Assembly (NCBI RefSeq): GCF_020686945.1 | Contig: NZ_JAJEPR010000007.1 | Location: 1-64,000 of the forward strand | Direction of reading: 5' to 3' | Length of the DNA: 64,000 nt | DNA from: Limivivens faecihominis | Lineage (GTDB): Bacteria; Bacillota; Clostridia; Lachnospirales; Lachnospiraceae | In this document: positions 1 to 8,131 of the stretch, piece by piece | Layout: each line of letters begins with the position of its first letter | How positions within the stretch are numbered: position 1 is the first letter of the stretch | Made by a program: the position numbers and the translations under genes | Notes under the pieces: model-generated | The model's input: the letters and a program-made list of their open reading frames with translations, nothing else | Databases searched by the model: none | What the model was told of the DNA's origin: nothing

Positions 1-76
1 GATTTATGCCTTTTTTATTGGCTGAAATATTGAATTTTCAAGGTTCAACACACCGATACGGTGTGGGAAGTTTTAG
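1..76. other. Chromosomal flank beyond the mobile element
   Basis: This is the host sequence that presumably lay just downstream of tuf before the element inserted. It contains a perfect 7-bp hairpin (arms 49-55 and 59-65) that could be the remains of the original tuf terminator, but on the minus strand it is not followed by a clear T-run. No gene is visible. Confidence 0.45.
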
Positions 77-137
77 TCAGTGATTACTCGATGATTGTAG
101 CAACACGTCCTGATCCTACAGTACGTCCACCTTCACG
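77..137. repeat. attachment site, left copy (61-bp direct repeat of tuf 3' end)
   Basis: These 61 bases are identical to 10498-10558, which cover the last 18 codons (with stop) of tuf plus a few bases beyond. This left copy is detached from any tuf reading frame. Integrases that use the 3' end of a conserved gene leave this pattern: one copy rebuilds the gene and one marks the far end of the insertion. The identity is read directly; calling it att is inference from the integrase gene beside the other copy. Confidence 0.9.
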
Positions 138-239
138 TTTGTGAGGTTCTTAAAATCTCATTATTTTCTATGATTTTCGTGTCTATATTGTCCTGTATTG
201 TGAATTTTCCAAGTTGTATTTTTATTCTTTTCATTTTTT

Positions 240-260
240 AGTATCAAAATAGTATCACAA
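240..260. repeat. Candidate integrase arm-type site, left end (tandem AGTATCA)
   Basis: Two AGTATCA words spaced 11 bp apart (240 and 251) lie about 100 bp inside the left attachment site. The same arrangement, with the same orientation and spacing, recurs at 10302-10321 inside the other end. Paired repeats one helical turn apart at both ends are what arm-type integrase sites look like. The repeats are seen; the role is inferred. Confidence 0.5.
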
Positions 261-280
261 AATAAGTAATACATTCAAAA

Positions 281-302
281 CGAAGGATTGGTCTCCCAAT
301 CC
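281..302 (-). terminator. Rho-independent terminator of the DUF262/MazF-like operon
   Basis: A perfect GGATTGG/CCAATCC stem (285-291 with 296-302) has a GAGA loop on the minus strand and is followed by TTCGTTTTG. It lies about 160 bp downstream of the MazF-like stop codon. Confidence 0.55.
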
Positions 303-312
303 CTCGAAATTA

Positions 313-484
313 GTGGCTGGTCTTACGCTATTAGCTGCCCTTCCATTATCTATGATATGCACTAAATAAAAAAAGTAAACTAAACTAGCTTACTTTTTAT
401 GTAGCTGGCTTTACGTATATTAAATACAACCCTTCTACGCACTTATTATTCACAGCTGGCTTTACGCTTCTACACTACCCTTCT
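313..484. repeat. Three degenerate direct repeats at the end of the MazF-like gene
   Basis: Copies at about 313-345, 401-437 and 453-484 share a core of GCTGGCTTTACG followed after a variable stretch by CCCTTC (plus-strand sense). The third copy covers the last codons and stop of the MazF-like gene; the other two lie downstream of it. They could be remnants of repeated 3' ends from gene replacement or protein-binding sites. Confidence 0.5.
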
Positions 485-1160
485 GTGATTTAAATTTATC
501 ATATTTTTCTTGAAAAGTCAATGCTATTTTGTGATCGACATTAAAACATATTATTATACTTTGATTACCTTTTTTCTCGAAATGAAGCTTTGAAGCATCT
601 AACAATTCAGATAATACCTGTACTATATCATTAAAGGTCAGATTTCGAATTTCATCTTTTCCTAACTCTAATTCAATAGAGCCTTTTTCTATTTTTACAT
701 TATAATAAACATCATCAAATTTATTGTCAATCCAAAATTGATACATTTTATTTTCAAAAACTTTTTTCTCTGAATAAAATTTCTTATACTCATTCAATCC
801 CTTTTGATTCGACAATTTAAAGTATTCTTCCACCCGCAAAATTACCTTTTCAATTTCCGCCGGTTCCGCACATACTAATTTTTCAGAATTGTAATATCTA
901 CTATGTATTTGTTTTTCTGTAACAATATTAATCTTATCAACTCGAGCAATAGAATTAGTTGAAACGATTCTACACCCAAAGCCTTGTCTTTTACATTTTT
1001 CCCACCGCTCTTTTGTATACGTCGTTAAGGGTACAACATAATACATTTTTTCTTCTTTTAGCATCCGTACAACCATCGCCGGGTGTACCCCTTTAAATTC
1101 GTATTCTTCTGTTCCCCCTAAATCTATTGCATAAATGCATCCATTAATAACCTTCTTCAT
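462..1160 (-). CDS. MazF/PemK-like protein with C-terminal extension
   Basis: This 232-residue protein's first 110 residues resemble the MazF/PemK fold of endoribonuclease toxins: a first strand leading into an acidic stretch, then a KGVHPAMVV segment that matches the conserved KxxRPxLVI-type core, and a VVPLTT strand. Classical MazF proteins are about 110 residues, so roughly 120 extra residues follow, with no domain I recognise. The gene lies 12 bp downstream of the DUF262 gene on the same strand and has no small antitoxin gene beside it. It could be a nuclease-type effector of a two-gene system or a MazF-fold protein without toxin function. Its 3' end overlaps a degenerate repeat. Confidence 0.6.
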   Translation of the reverse strand: MKKVINGCIYAIDLGGTEEYEFKGVHPAMVVRMLKEEKMYYVVPLTTYTKERWEKCKRQGFGCRIVSTNSIARVDKINIVTEKQIHSRYYNSEKLVCAEPAEIEKVILRVEEYFKLSNQKGLNEYKKFYSEKKVFENKMYQFWIDNKFDDVYYNVKIEKGSIELELGKDEIRNLTFNDIVQVLSELLDASKLHFEKKGNQSIIICFNVDHKIALTFQEKYDKFKSQKGSVEA

Positions 1161-1172
1161 CCGTATCTCCCT

Positions 1173-2336
1173 TTATGACTTAATATTTAACAGCTTCTTG
1201 AATTCTGTACGTCGTCCAGTATTAGATTGGTTTTTAAAATTAACATTCATATACCACTCACACAATTTATTTTCAACTTCTTTTCCCATATTATCTGGAT
1301 AATATACAAAATATCCTGTTAAATATGTTATATAATCTATTCTATCTGGTTCTTGCAAATTGTGTTCCTGAATAAACTGAAGTGCTTTATCTAGTGCTTT
1401 CAATGTCAATTCAAAGCATCTTTGAATTTCTGAAGGTTTAAGACTACACAACTGGTTCTCTTTTGTATCAGATGGAATAGGAGTATATGCTTCTGTATGT
1501 TCCTTACCTGTTATAATTTCATATGCCGAATTTAAAGTAGCAATTGGATAAGAGACCTCTGTTTTTTTAGGGACAAAGAAGTTATAACCATGTTCCAAAA
1601 GTCTATCTCTGAAAATATTCGTATATTGCGTATAGATATCAATTCCATGAATTTTCATCTTTGAAAATCTCATTTGTAAAGCACTTACACGACTTCCTGC
1701 ATTATTTAATACTTCAAACCATTCTATTTGTTCATCTTCTGACAAATCATCTGCTTGATTAATTGTATAATAATAATTTCTAATTTTAGTCCGGCACTGT
1801 AATAAAACAGGTAAAACATTTTCTTTTCTTAGGTATTTAGAATTCATAACATACGAATAAAACACGCTATCTTCTTTATTGAGCAGCTTTCCAACTGGAA
1901 TCTGATATCTTTCTATTGCTCCCTCTACCAGAAGAAATCTTCCTTTTATTAAATCCAAAACTATATTTCGAAAATCCTCACTATCCGTATATGCTTTATA
2001 GTTCGTTGTCAGTCTTTGCTGTCCATCTACAATTGAAATTTGAGTTCTACTCATATCCTTAACTATTTCTCTCGTTATAAATGATACTTGTGGCACGTAA
2101 TCCTGCAGATCATTAATCGCATTAACTGAAAGTGGCGAAACCGGAGCTTTTCCTAATAATTGATAATTTAAAAGAGAAATGCATTTATGCAAATTCCAAC
2201 TCATGTCTCTCTGATATAACGGTAAAGTTATTTGCTGTTTTTCAATTTGCTGACACATACTTAAAACTGTTAATTTATGCGATTTTTCTGTAGGGTTAAA
2301 TTCTGCAGCCCTAATTAGTTTCTGATTTATATTCAT
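1173..2336 (-). CDS. DUF262 (GmrS-like, ParB-fold) domain protein
   Basis: The 387-residue protein has the hallmarks of DUF262: LYQRDMSWN near residue 40, then IVDGQQRLTT near residue 103, where DGQQR is the diagnostic ParB/Srx-fold motif, and a later LNNAGSRVS segment matching the family's FxxLNxxG block. DUF262 proteins bind or hydrolyse nucleotides and form the GmrS half of modification-dependent restriction enzymes. The DUF1524 HNH nuclease half is absent, so any nuclease activity would have to come from a partner, possibly the MazF-like protein immediately downstream. The ribosome binding site is AAGGAGA. A promoter lies just upstream. Confidence 0.75.
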   Translation of the reverse strand: MNINQKLIRAAEFNPTEKSHKLTVLSMCQQIEKQQITLPLYQRDMSWNLHKCISLLNYQLLGKAPVSPLSVNAINDLQDYVPQVSFITREIVKDMSRTQISIVDGQQRLTTNYKAYTDSEDFRNIVLDLIKGRFLLVEGAIERYQIPVGKLLNKEDSVFYSYVMNSKYLRKENVLPVLLQCRTKIRNYYYTINQADDLSEDEQIEWFEVLNNAGSRVSALQMRFSKMKIHGIDIYTQYTNIFRDRLLEHGYNFFVPKKTEVSYPIATLNSAYEIITGKEHTEAYTPIPSDTKENQLCSLKPSEIQRCFELTLKALDKALQFIQEHNLQEPDRIDYITYLTGYFVYYPDNMGKEVENKLCEWYMNVNFKNQSNTGRRTEFKKLLNIKS

Positions 2337-2357
2337 TTTTCACGTCTCCTTTTCTTC

Positions 2358-2386
2358 ATACTATACTCTATTTATTATTTTGTCAA
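2358..2386 (-). promoter_or_regulatory. Sigma-A promoter of the DUF262/MazF-like operon
   Basis: On the minus strand TTGACA (2381-2386) is followed after 17 bp by TAGTAT (2358-2363). The start site would lie about 15 bp before the start codon, giving a very short leader containing AAGGAGA. Confidence 0.65.
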
Positions 2387-2469
2387 GCGCAGCGTCCATT
2401 ATTTTTTTGCTTTTTCCATATTTTATGCTTATTTTAGTTTAGCTGCTCTTTTTTCTCGCTTGTAAATAC

Positions 2470-2505
2470 TTATAAAAACACCGCTTAGCTATATAACTAA
2501 GCGGT
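2470..2505 (-). terminator. Rho-independent terminator of the XRE/DUF2007 gene
   Basis: A 9-bp stem (ACCGCTTAG with CTAAGCGGT, 2480-2505) is followed on the minus strand by GTTTTTATAAG. It sits about 75 bp after the stop codon of the regulator gene. Confidence 0.75.
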
Positions 2506-2578
2506 AAATTCAATATCACTATAATTAAAAAAATAGCACCTATCTCTAAAAATGTCAAAATTTTTATCTCGCAAAACT

Positions 2579-3523
2579 TTATATATCCCCCGAGAAGTAA
2601 CCTTTAAGCACCTTTACTGCATTCTCTGCATCATCGGTTTTCACGAATATATCCACACCATATATTCCAAATCCAGGTGCCCCATGCATTGCAACATTCG
2701 CACCTGCTTCCTGTGAAAAAGCTGCTATTCCATTTTGCTTTAACATTTCTACGAGTTGTTCTGTCTCTACTATATTCTGTGCATTATAAATTTTTGTCCA
2801 TTCTGCCTTAGATAGGGAAGTTTCCTTTTTCTCCTGAACATTTGACGAATTCTGGTTTCTTTTTCGATTAATAAGTGCCAAGAGCCTAAGAACAATAAAT
2901 GCCACAATAGTAATACCAATCAGAAATCCCAATGCTAATTGTGTTACCTGTGTTTCTGTAGCTCCCATTCTAAATAAACATATGCCATAGATGACTGTAA
3001 AAATTCCTGCACATATCACACTGGTGAGAAAATCTCTCCATATAGTAGCACTTTTTGGCAAACATTTATCCCATATTCCATTATACACCATAATAGAGGC
3101 ATACAGGATTCCTCCTACTAAAGCAGTTGCTGTCTCTCCTAAAACCAAGCGAATATCCACCGTTAATAACATCTGAATAATAATCGCTAACACACTAATC
3201 ACAAACATTGATGCAAATGCAAGATTTCCAGCCTTTAATGCTTTTTGTTTCACCCATTCTTCATACACCGCAACTTTGTCCAATATTTCTTTCATCTCTT
3301 TATTCATAGTCTGGCTCCTTTCTCCATCCAGGAGCTCTCTCATCTCAACATCGTAATACTCAGCAAGTTGAACAAGTATACTGAGATCTGGCATATTTAT
3401 TCCTGTTTCCCATCTGGAAACTGTTCTTGCAGATACTCCAAACTTTTCAGCAAGCTGCTCTTGTGTAAGATTCTTTTCTTTACGACATTGCTTTAAAAAA
3501 GCTCCAATCTTTTTTGTATCCAT
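2579..3523 (-). CDS. Membrane-bound XRE-family regulator with DUF2007-like C-terminus
   Basis: A helix-turn-helix of the Cro/C1 type occupies residues 1-65 (LTQEQLAEKFGVSARTVSRW). A linker and four or so hydrophobic segments (about 90-225) follow, and the last 75 residues resemble DUF2007, a putative signal-transducing domain, with alternating strands and a glycine-rich GAPGFGIYGVDIFV segment. The start is taken at MDTKK rather than an upstream codon because GAGAGG precedes it at good spacing. The domain order suggests a regulator that reads a membrane or small-molecule signal. It is followed by its own terminator, so it is probably monocistronic cargo of the element. Confidence 0.7.
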   Translation of the reverse strand: MDTKKIGAFLKQCRKEKNLTQEQLAEKFGVSARTVSRWETGINMPDLSILVQLAEYYDVEMRELLDGERSQTMNKEMKEILDKVAVYEEWVKQKALKAGNLAFASMFVISVLAIIIQMLLTVDIRLVLGETATALVGGILYASIMVYNGIWDKCLPKSATIWRDFLTSVICAGIFTVIYGICLFRMGATETQVTQLALGFLIGITIVAFIVLRLLALINRKRNQNSSNVQEKKETSLSKAEWTKIYNAQNIVETEQLVEMLKQNGIAAFSQEAGANVAMHGAPGFGIYGVDIFVKTDDAENAVKVLKGYFSGDI

Positions 3524-3673
3524 GTCTCTACCTCTCTTCCATTTACAGCTTACCAATATATGCCAAAATTACCACGACATAAAACGAGAATCCGCTAATT
3601 TTCAACCGGACATCGTATGTCTAAAACAAATAAACGGTATTTTCACCCCAAAAGCATTCTATTCCTCTATAAA

Positions 3674-3988
3674 TTAACCTTCTCTTTTATGTCTATCAAT
3701 AAGCAGCATAATAAACATAACAAACCATATCACCCATGCAATTAAACAACCGATTCCTATATGCCAAATATCCATAATCATTCCAGCAATAAAAGGAATT
3801 GACATAAACATCATTCTCTTCCCATATGCCTTACACATAGCATTTTCATCATATTTTTTTCGTTCTTCTGCTGATTTCATATTATAACCAGACAAGAATT
3901 TGGATGCTTGTCCTTTTGACCTATAAAACCATATTCCAAATAAAAGCATGATCACTGCCATTGTAAAGTCAAAAACAATATAGAACAT
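3674..3988 (-). CDS. Small membrane protein, DUF3784-like
   Basis: From the start preceded by AAGGAAG the protein has about 104 residues with one N-terminal and two C-terminal transmembrane segments. Between them is FLSGYNMKSAEERKKYDE, which matches the conserved GYN-x-M-x-EE-x-x-x-YD signature I associate with DUF3784 proteins of clostridia. An upstream in-frame start at 4051 would overlap the preceding gene and lacks a better ribosome site. Function is unknown in the family. It lies directly after another small membrane protein. Confidence 0.6.
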   Translation of the reverse strand: MFYIVFDFTMAVIMLLFGIWFYRSKGQASKFLSGYNMKSAEERKKYDENAMCKAYGKRMMFMSIPFIAGMIMDIWHIGIGCLIAWVIWFVMFIMLLIDRHKREG

Positions 3989-4025
3989 ATAATACTTCCT
4001 TTCAGTCGATTCCACAAACTTGAAG

Positions 4026-4217
4026 TTATTGATCTTCTGAATCCAATCCAAGTTCTTTCAGCTCTTTTTCGTTTTGGATATCTTCAACAGTTTTCTTTCC
4101 AGTGATAGCACTGTAGGCTTCTTTGATGCCATTTTTCACTGCCCATTTGATAACGAAATACAGCGCAATCAAAATAACAATTGCGGTTCCTCCACTTATA
4201 CCTAATTCATTCCACAT
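4026..4217 (-). CDS. Small single-span membrane protein (possibly DUF6019)
   Basis: The 63-residue protein has a single transmembrane helix at residues 10-28 and a charged C-terminal tail (KKTVEDIQNEKELKELG). The length and the IKWAVKNGIKEAY stretch are reminiscent of a small family found in Lachnospiraceae (DUF6019 from memory, not verifiable here). It is cotranscribed with the DUF3784-like protein that follows. No function can be assigned. Confidence 0.5.
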   Translation of the reverse strand: MWNELGISGGTAIVILIALYFVIKWAVKNGIKEAYSAITGKKTVEDIQNEKELKELGLDSEDQ

Positions 4218-4335
4218 AATTCAATCCTCCAAATTCCGATTTACCTTCACTTTATTTTACCATAGTGCTTTCTAAAGTGCTATTCTAATATATACAAAAG
4301 TGTAAAAGGGCAATCTTATCGACTGTCACTTACAA

Positions 4336-4710
4336 TCACACACATACCAGGTTTTTCAATACAATTTCTTCTGCACTGGCTTTTATATTATTCATTAACC
4401 GAGCCCACTTCATCTGATCCTGTGACTTTAATTCTTCTGTTACCCTCTGTTTTTCTGCCATCTGTTCCATAAGCGTTTCCACCTGTTCTCTAGCTTCCTG
4501 ATCAGCCTGATTCAGATGTTCATTCAGCTTTCCAGTCAATAACAGATACTGATATCTTGCTGATCTGTGTTCTTTTAAGAACTGCTTTCGTAACATTCCA
4601 TATTTTCCATATGTCGGTTCTGCTTCGCTCAAAACCAGATCCGGCAAATAGTAATCTCCATGCAACGTATAACTCATTCCGTTTTTCTCATCATAAATCT
4701 GTTTTTTCAT
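4336..4710 (-). CDS. TnpV-family transposon-encoded protein
   Basis: The 124-residue protein begins with a short strand region followed by YYLPDL, then GKYGMLRKQFLKEHR and a long helical tail. These match TnpV, a small protein first named in the clostridial Tn4451/4453 elements and common on Lachnospiraceae mobile elements. TnpV is dispensable or of unclear role in those elements. It starts 4 bp after the stop of the relaxase gene on the same strand, so the two are probably cotranscribed. Confidence 0.8.
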   Translation of the reverse strand: MKKQIYDEKNGMSYTLHGDYYLPDLVLSEAEPTYGKYGMLRKQFLKEHRSARYQYLLLTGKLNEHLNQADQEAREQVETLMEQMAEKQRVTEELKSQDQMKWARLMNNIKASAEEIVLKNLVCV

Positions 4711-4714
4711 AACA

Positions 4715-6136
4715 TTAAATCTCCAATCCTCTATATTTTGTTTTGTTCTTTTTATGCTGTTGATTTTCCATCTGCCTCTTTTGAGTAGCCCATTCTAACT
4801 GTTTCAGAACGCTTCCCTTTGGCATTTGTTCCATTCGACGCTGCTCTTCCAATTCCTTTTGTTCTTTAATATCCTGCTGCACCACATCCTCTACAGCTTC
4901 TGTTCCCAGAATACGCACCACTCTGTCATATCTGTCCGAGTTCTCTTGTAAATGTTGATTATCATTTGATAATTTTCCATTTTCTTTACGCACATCATCT
5001 AACTGCTTCTGAATATCAACACATTTCTCCGCAGATTTTTGATATTTGTTTTTCCAGCTTTCTACCGTTTTGTTAAGTTCTACAACCTTTCCAGCTAATG
5101 CAGCAATCTGATTCTTCATCTTGATAAACAATGGCTTGATTTTATTTTCTCTGTAAGGTACTGCACGTTCAAATGTTCCTGCCTCCGGTAAAAACGTCTT
5201 AATCATTCCATATTCTTTTATTTCCTTACTGGCATTATCCATAATCGGCTGCAGCATATCTCGACGCTCTTCCAGACTTTTTAATTCTTTTTCTGCGTCC
5301 TCTGCCCTTTTTTCTGCTTCCTGTTTCTCCTTGATTGCCTGTTCCTTGTCCTCCTTTAAAGTCTGGATATCTACTCTGGATTCCGCAATTTGTGCTGTCA
5401 GTTCTTCTTTTTCTGCAGTTAGATGCTCTTTCTCCTGCTCCAACTCCTGTACTTCCTTTTTTCGCTCTTTCTTCTTGAAGTTATAAACATCCAAATGTTC
5501 CTCATGAGTACCTTTCCGTTCCCATTCAATGCCATGCTGTTTTGCAATCTCTGCCAGGATCTCTTTTTCGTGGTTCATCCACTGGTTCAACTCTGTATCA
5601 TGTTTATTTCCACCTTGAAATCCAAGACTTTTTAATGCCTGTTTCAACGAAACTCTGGTGTCCATTCCTTTTCCTTTCCAATCAGTCACATAAGGAATAA
5701 AATCAATATGTAAATGTGGAGTAGCTTCATCCTGATGTAGATAACACCCAAATACCCGTAGTGTTGGATTCCGTTTTTGGAAGTCTTTTACATACTCATC
5801 CAGCACTTTTATAGCCAGATTTCCTTCTGCTGTTCCGACAGCCATATCTTCTCGATTTCCAATTTGAAGAATCACTTCGTGGAACAACTTCTCTTGTTTT
5901 CCCTGTCGGATTTTTTCATAGTAATTTGTAATCTGTCTATCTTTTCTTTTCCCGATATTATATCGTTCTACAGCTTCATCAAACAGTTCTTTATAAACTT
6001 CTTTTAAATTCTCATTCTGATAGCAAATATTTAGTTGCACTCTGTCTGGATCAACATTTTCTGCTATAAATTCCCTTCTATTATGAGCCAGAGAACCTGT
6101 CCCGATCATACCACTAATTGTTCGTTTCAGCTTCAT
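4715..6136 (-). CDS. MobV-family relaxase (Mob/Pre)
   Basis: The gene encodes a DNA relaxase that nicks oriT to start conjugal mobilization. The N-terminal half carries the histidine motif HQDEATPHLHIDF near residue 130, the metal-binding signature of pMV158-type Mob/Pre proteins. The C-terminal half is a long coiled coil rich in Glu, Lys and Gln, as in other MobV proteins. The start is set at MKLKRT because AGGGTGA lies 7 bp upstream; 14 further residues in frame have no ribosome site. The expected oriT lies just upstream at 6221-6261. With no secretion genes in the element it must borrow a conjugation channel. Confidence 0.88.
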   Translation of the reverse strand: MKLKRTISGMIGTGSLAHNRREFIAENVDPDRVQLNICYQNENLKEVYKELFDEAVERYNIGKRKDRQITNYYEKIRQGKQEKLFHEVILQIGNREDMAVGTAEGNLAIKVLDEYVKDFQKRNPTLRVFGCYLHQDEATPHLHIDFIPYVTDWKGKGMDTRVSLKQALKSLGFQGGNKHDTELNQWMNHEKEILAEIAKQHGIEWERKGTHEEHLDVYNFKKKERKKEVQELEQEKEHLTAEKEELTAQIAESRVDIQTLKEDKEQAIKEKQEAEKRAEDAEKELKSLEERRDMLQPIMDNASKEIKEYGMIKTFLPEAGTFERAVPYRENKIKPLFIKMKNQIAALAGKVVELNKTVESWKNKYQKSAEKCVDIQKQLDDVRKENGKLSNDNQHLQENSDRYDRVVRILGTEAVEDVVQQDIKEQKELEEQRRMEQMPKGSVLKQLEWATQKRQMENQQHKKNKTKYRGLEI

Positions 6137-6220
6137 GTTCGTCACCCTACTTTCTAAAACCAGTGCCAGACATGGCACATAAATTTGTATCTTTACCAGC
6201 TATAGTATAAAAAGAAATCT

Positions 6221-6261
6221 TCGCCGGATACGGCGGTTTTGTTACTTTTGTCAAAAGTAAC
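6221..6261. other. Candidate oriT: two adjacent inverted repeats upstream of the relaxase
   Basis: A CGCCG/CGGCG hairpin (6222-6235) is followed by a perfect 10-bp inverted repeat, GTTACTTTTG with CAAAAGTAAC (6241-6261), one base apart. The pair sits about 85 bp upstream of the relaxase start, where MobV oriT sites usually are. No nic consensus was matched by eye. Confidence 0.45.
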
Positions 6262-6403
6262 GCAAAAGCACTTTCGACAGCCGTTCCGTCCATCAAAAGT
6301 ACCCTTGCGCCCTCCGGGGGTGCAGAACAGACCGAAGCGGAGCGAAGACCTATTTTATTCCTCCCGTTAGTCGGTTGGCTTCTGCGTTACTCTCTCGGCT
6401 AAA

Positions 6404-6631
6404 TTATTCTGGTATTCTTGCCTGCACATATTCCAGATCTCCACAGTACGGTGTTCCTACCAAATACCATTCTCTTGCTGGATTCATCTCCATTCTTGTC
6501 CGTACCCACTTATCATCAACCAACACCTCAAGACCTTCTCCACAGTGAAATCCCGTATCAATCCATAAGTCTGATGCCAACAATCCATATCTGTCATTGC
6601 TACTGTTATATCCTAATCTTCCCTGTTTCAT
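6404..6631 (-). CDS. DUF5348 domain protein
   Basis: The 75-residue protein has the features of DUF5348: GRLGYNSSNDRYGL at the N-terminus, GFHCGEGLEV in the middle and WYLVGTPY towards the end. This family accompanies relaxase and replication genes on Firmicute mobile elements; no biochemical role is known. It lies upstream of the relaxase and oriT candidate on the same strand. Nothing recognisable is encoded in the 220 bp between this gene and oriT. Confidence 0.75.
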   Translation of the reverse strand: MKQGRLGYNSSNDRYGLLASDLWIDTGFHCGEGLEVLVDDKWVRTRMEMNPAREWYLVGTPYCGDLEYVQARIPE

Positions 6632-6781
6632 TGTATCTTTCTCCCTTCTTCACAACTATCAAATTTACAGTAATCTCACATTCCAGCCATAGTTTTCCGT
6701 CTGCACCTTACCAACTTTCTCCTTGTTTACTTCTCACAGGTGCGTGACACGCTCCTGTAAAAAGATAGTCAATAAGAACTG

Positions 6782-7015
6782 TTACCATCGAAAGCTCTCT
6801 TGCATTCCTTTTCTGTCCAGATACTCCTGCCGGAACTTTTCCCGTTCTTCTTCTGTTCGTGCAGTTTTGGATTTACTGTATACCTCACGATTTACCATTG
6901 CATCCAGCTTTTTCTCCAGACCTTTTCTTATATCATCTGCTTCCTGTTCCTGATCCAGTAAATGATATTTTATAATCTTTCCAAATAACTCCTCTGGAAT
7001 CATAACGTTTTTCAA
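6782..7015 (-). CDS. Small conserved mobile-element protein
   Basis: The 77-residue charged protein begins MIPEELF after MKNV and ends with an EEREKFRQEYLDRKG helix. It is mainly alpha-helical with no membrane segment or known motif. Proteins of this type occur between helicase and relaxase genes of Lachnospiraceae elements, where they are often given the uninformative name complexin-2. It might assist replication or mobilization, but that is only from position. Confidence 0.6.
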   Translation of the reverse strand: MKNVMIPEELFGKIIKYHLLDQEQEADDIRKGLEKKLDAMVNREVYSKSKTARTEEEREKFRQEYLDRKGMQESFRW

Positions 7016-7044
7016 GTTCTCACCTTCTTACAATTTATGTAAGG

Positions 7045-7122
7045 ACGCAACACTGCAATGTCTTTACAGATTGCAACCTTGCATTTAATTCCGCATTTTC
7101 TATATACTCTGCAATGTTGCAC
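7045..7122. repeat. Iteron-like TGCAAT/TGCAAC cluster beside the helicase gene
   Basis: Within about 80 bp there are repeated words CTGCAATG (twice), TTGCAAC and TTGCA, some forming inverted pairs such as GCAAC...GTTGC. The cluster occupies the gap between the small element protein and the helicase-type ATPase. It could be a replication-initiation or regulatory site. Confidence 0.35.
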
Positions 7123-7129
7123 CCTTAAT

Positions 7130-8131
7130 TTATTCTGGCTTAACTTTATCTAAATCCCAATACCAGGAATTACCGATTCGTCTTGCCTTAATTCCAAGTT
7201 CCTTTTTTGCATTTTCCAGTGTTCTTTTAGAAATATTCAACTCTTCTGCCATATCAAAGATTTCACTGCTTTGCACAGAATTTGATGTTTCTGCCAGTTC
7301 CCTCAGCATCTTTTTTGCCTGTTCCAGTTTATTTACCTTTGGAGCAATTCCACCAAGCACCTCATCTGCTGTGATTTCATAGTCACCTATCCACTCAAAT
7401 CCGGTTTCTATCAGGCGAAATGCTTTGGAATGTCCAAATGCAGCCAGATTATTTTTAATCTGAACCACTGCTCTTAAGTCCGGTTCTCCCTCTATTCTTC
7501 CTACCAGTAATACGCTTCTGGCTACTGCAAAAAAGTCAATCGAACCCATTCCTCTATATGCAGCTTTATTTCCACCAGCTTTATTCATATGTCCGATTAA
7601 TAAAATTGCACATTTATACTTTTCTGCCAGCAAGCTCAATCTTTTTGTCATATCCCTTGCTTCATTTGCCCGGTTCATATCCATTGTTCCTCCAAGGTAT
7701 GCCTGAATCGGATCTAAAATAAGCACTCTCGCACCAGTCCGTTTGATAGCAGTTTCCAGTCTCTCATCTATCATGGAAAGTGATTTTTCTGTTTCATCTA
7801 TAACCATGATTCTTTCACAGACCGCTTCTGCCAGCTCCAGTCTGGGTTTTACCGTATCTGCCAGCCCATCTTCCGCTGTCTGATAAATAATCTTTACTGG
7901 TTCTGTTACTTTCATATCGTTATCCAGACCTTCTCCTTTAGACAATCTCGCTGCAATATTTAATATCAGCGTAGTTTTTCCATCGCCCGGATCACCCTGA
8001 ATGATCGTTAATTTCCCATAAGGGATAAATGGATACCAGAGCCAGTCCACTGTCTGGGACTGGACATCTGACATCTTTATCATTTTCAATTCTGTTTTAT
8101 TCTCATTTCTCTGTTCCATAAATTCCTCCAT
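7130..8131 (-). CDS. RepA-like helicase/AAA ATPase
   Basis: The 333-residue protein has a RecA-fold core: a Walker A motif GDPGDGKTT near residue 47, a Walker B-like VLILDPIQAY near 139, and an LLIGHMNKAGG sensor segment near 182. It matches RepA-type hexameric helicases and AAA_25 proteins of plasmids and elements. The last 70 residues form a winged-helix-like segment (IFDMAEELNISKRTLENAKKEL). Its start overlaps the integrase gene by 29 bp; an ATG four codons downstream is an alternative start. The probable role is unwinding or replication of the excised circle. Confidence 0.78.
   Translation of the reverse strand: MEEFMEQRNENKTELKMIKMSDVQSQTVDWLWYPFIPYGKLTIIQGDPGDGKTTLILNIAARLSKGEGLDNDMKVTEPVKIIYQTAEDGLADTVKPRLELAEAVCERIMVIDETEKSLSMIDERLETAIKRTGARVLILDPIQAYLGGTMDMNRANEARDMTKRLSLLAEKYKCAILLIGHMNKAGGNKAAYRGMGSIDFFAVARSVLLVGRIEGEPDLRAVVQIKNNLAAFGHSKAFRLIETGFEWIGDYEITADEVLGGIAPKVNKLEQAKKMLRELAETSNSVQSSEIFDMAEELNISKRTLENAKKELGIKARRIGNSWYWDLDKVKPE

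Noticed and set aside
77..137. A second, truncated tuf gene
   Set aside because: Only 61 bp match, exactly the length of the other attachment copy; there is no further tuf similarity on either side.
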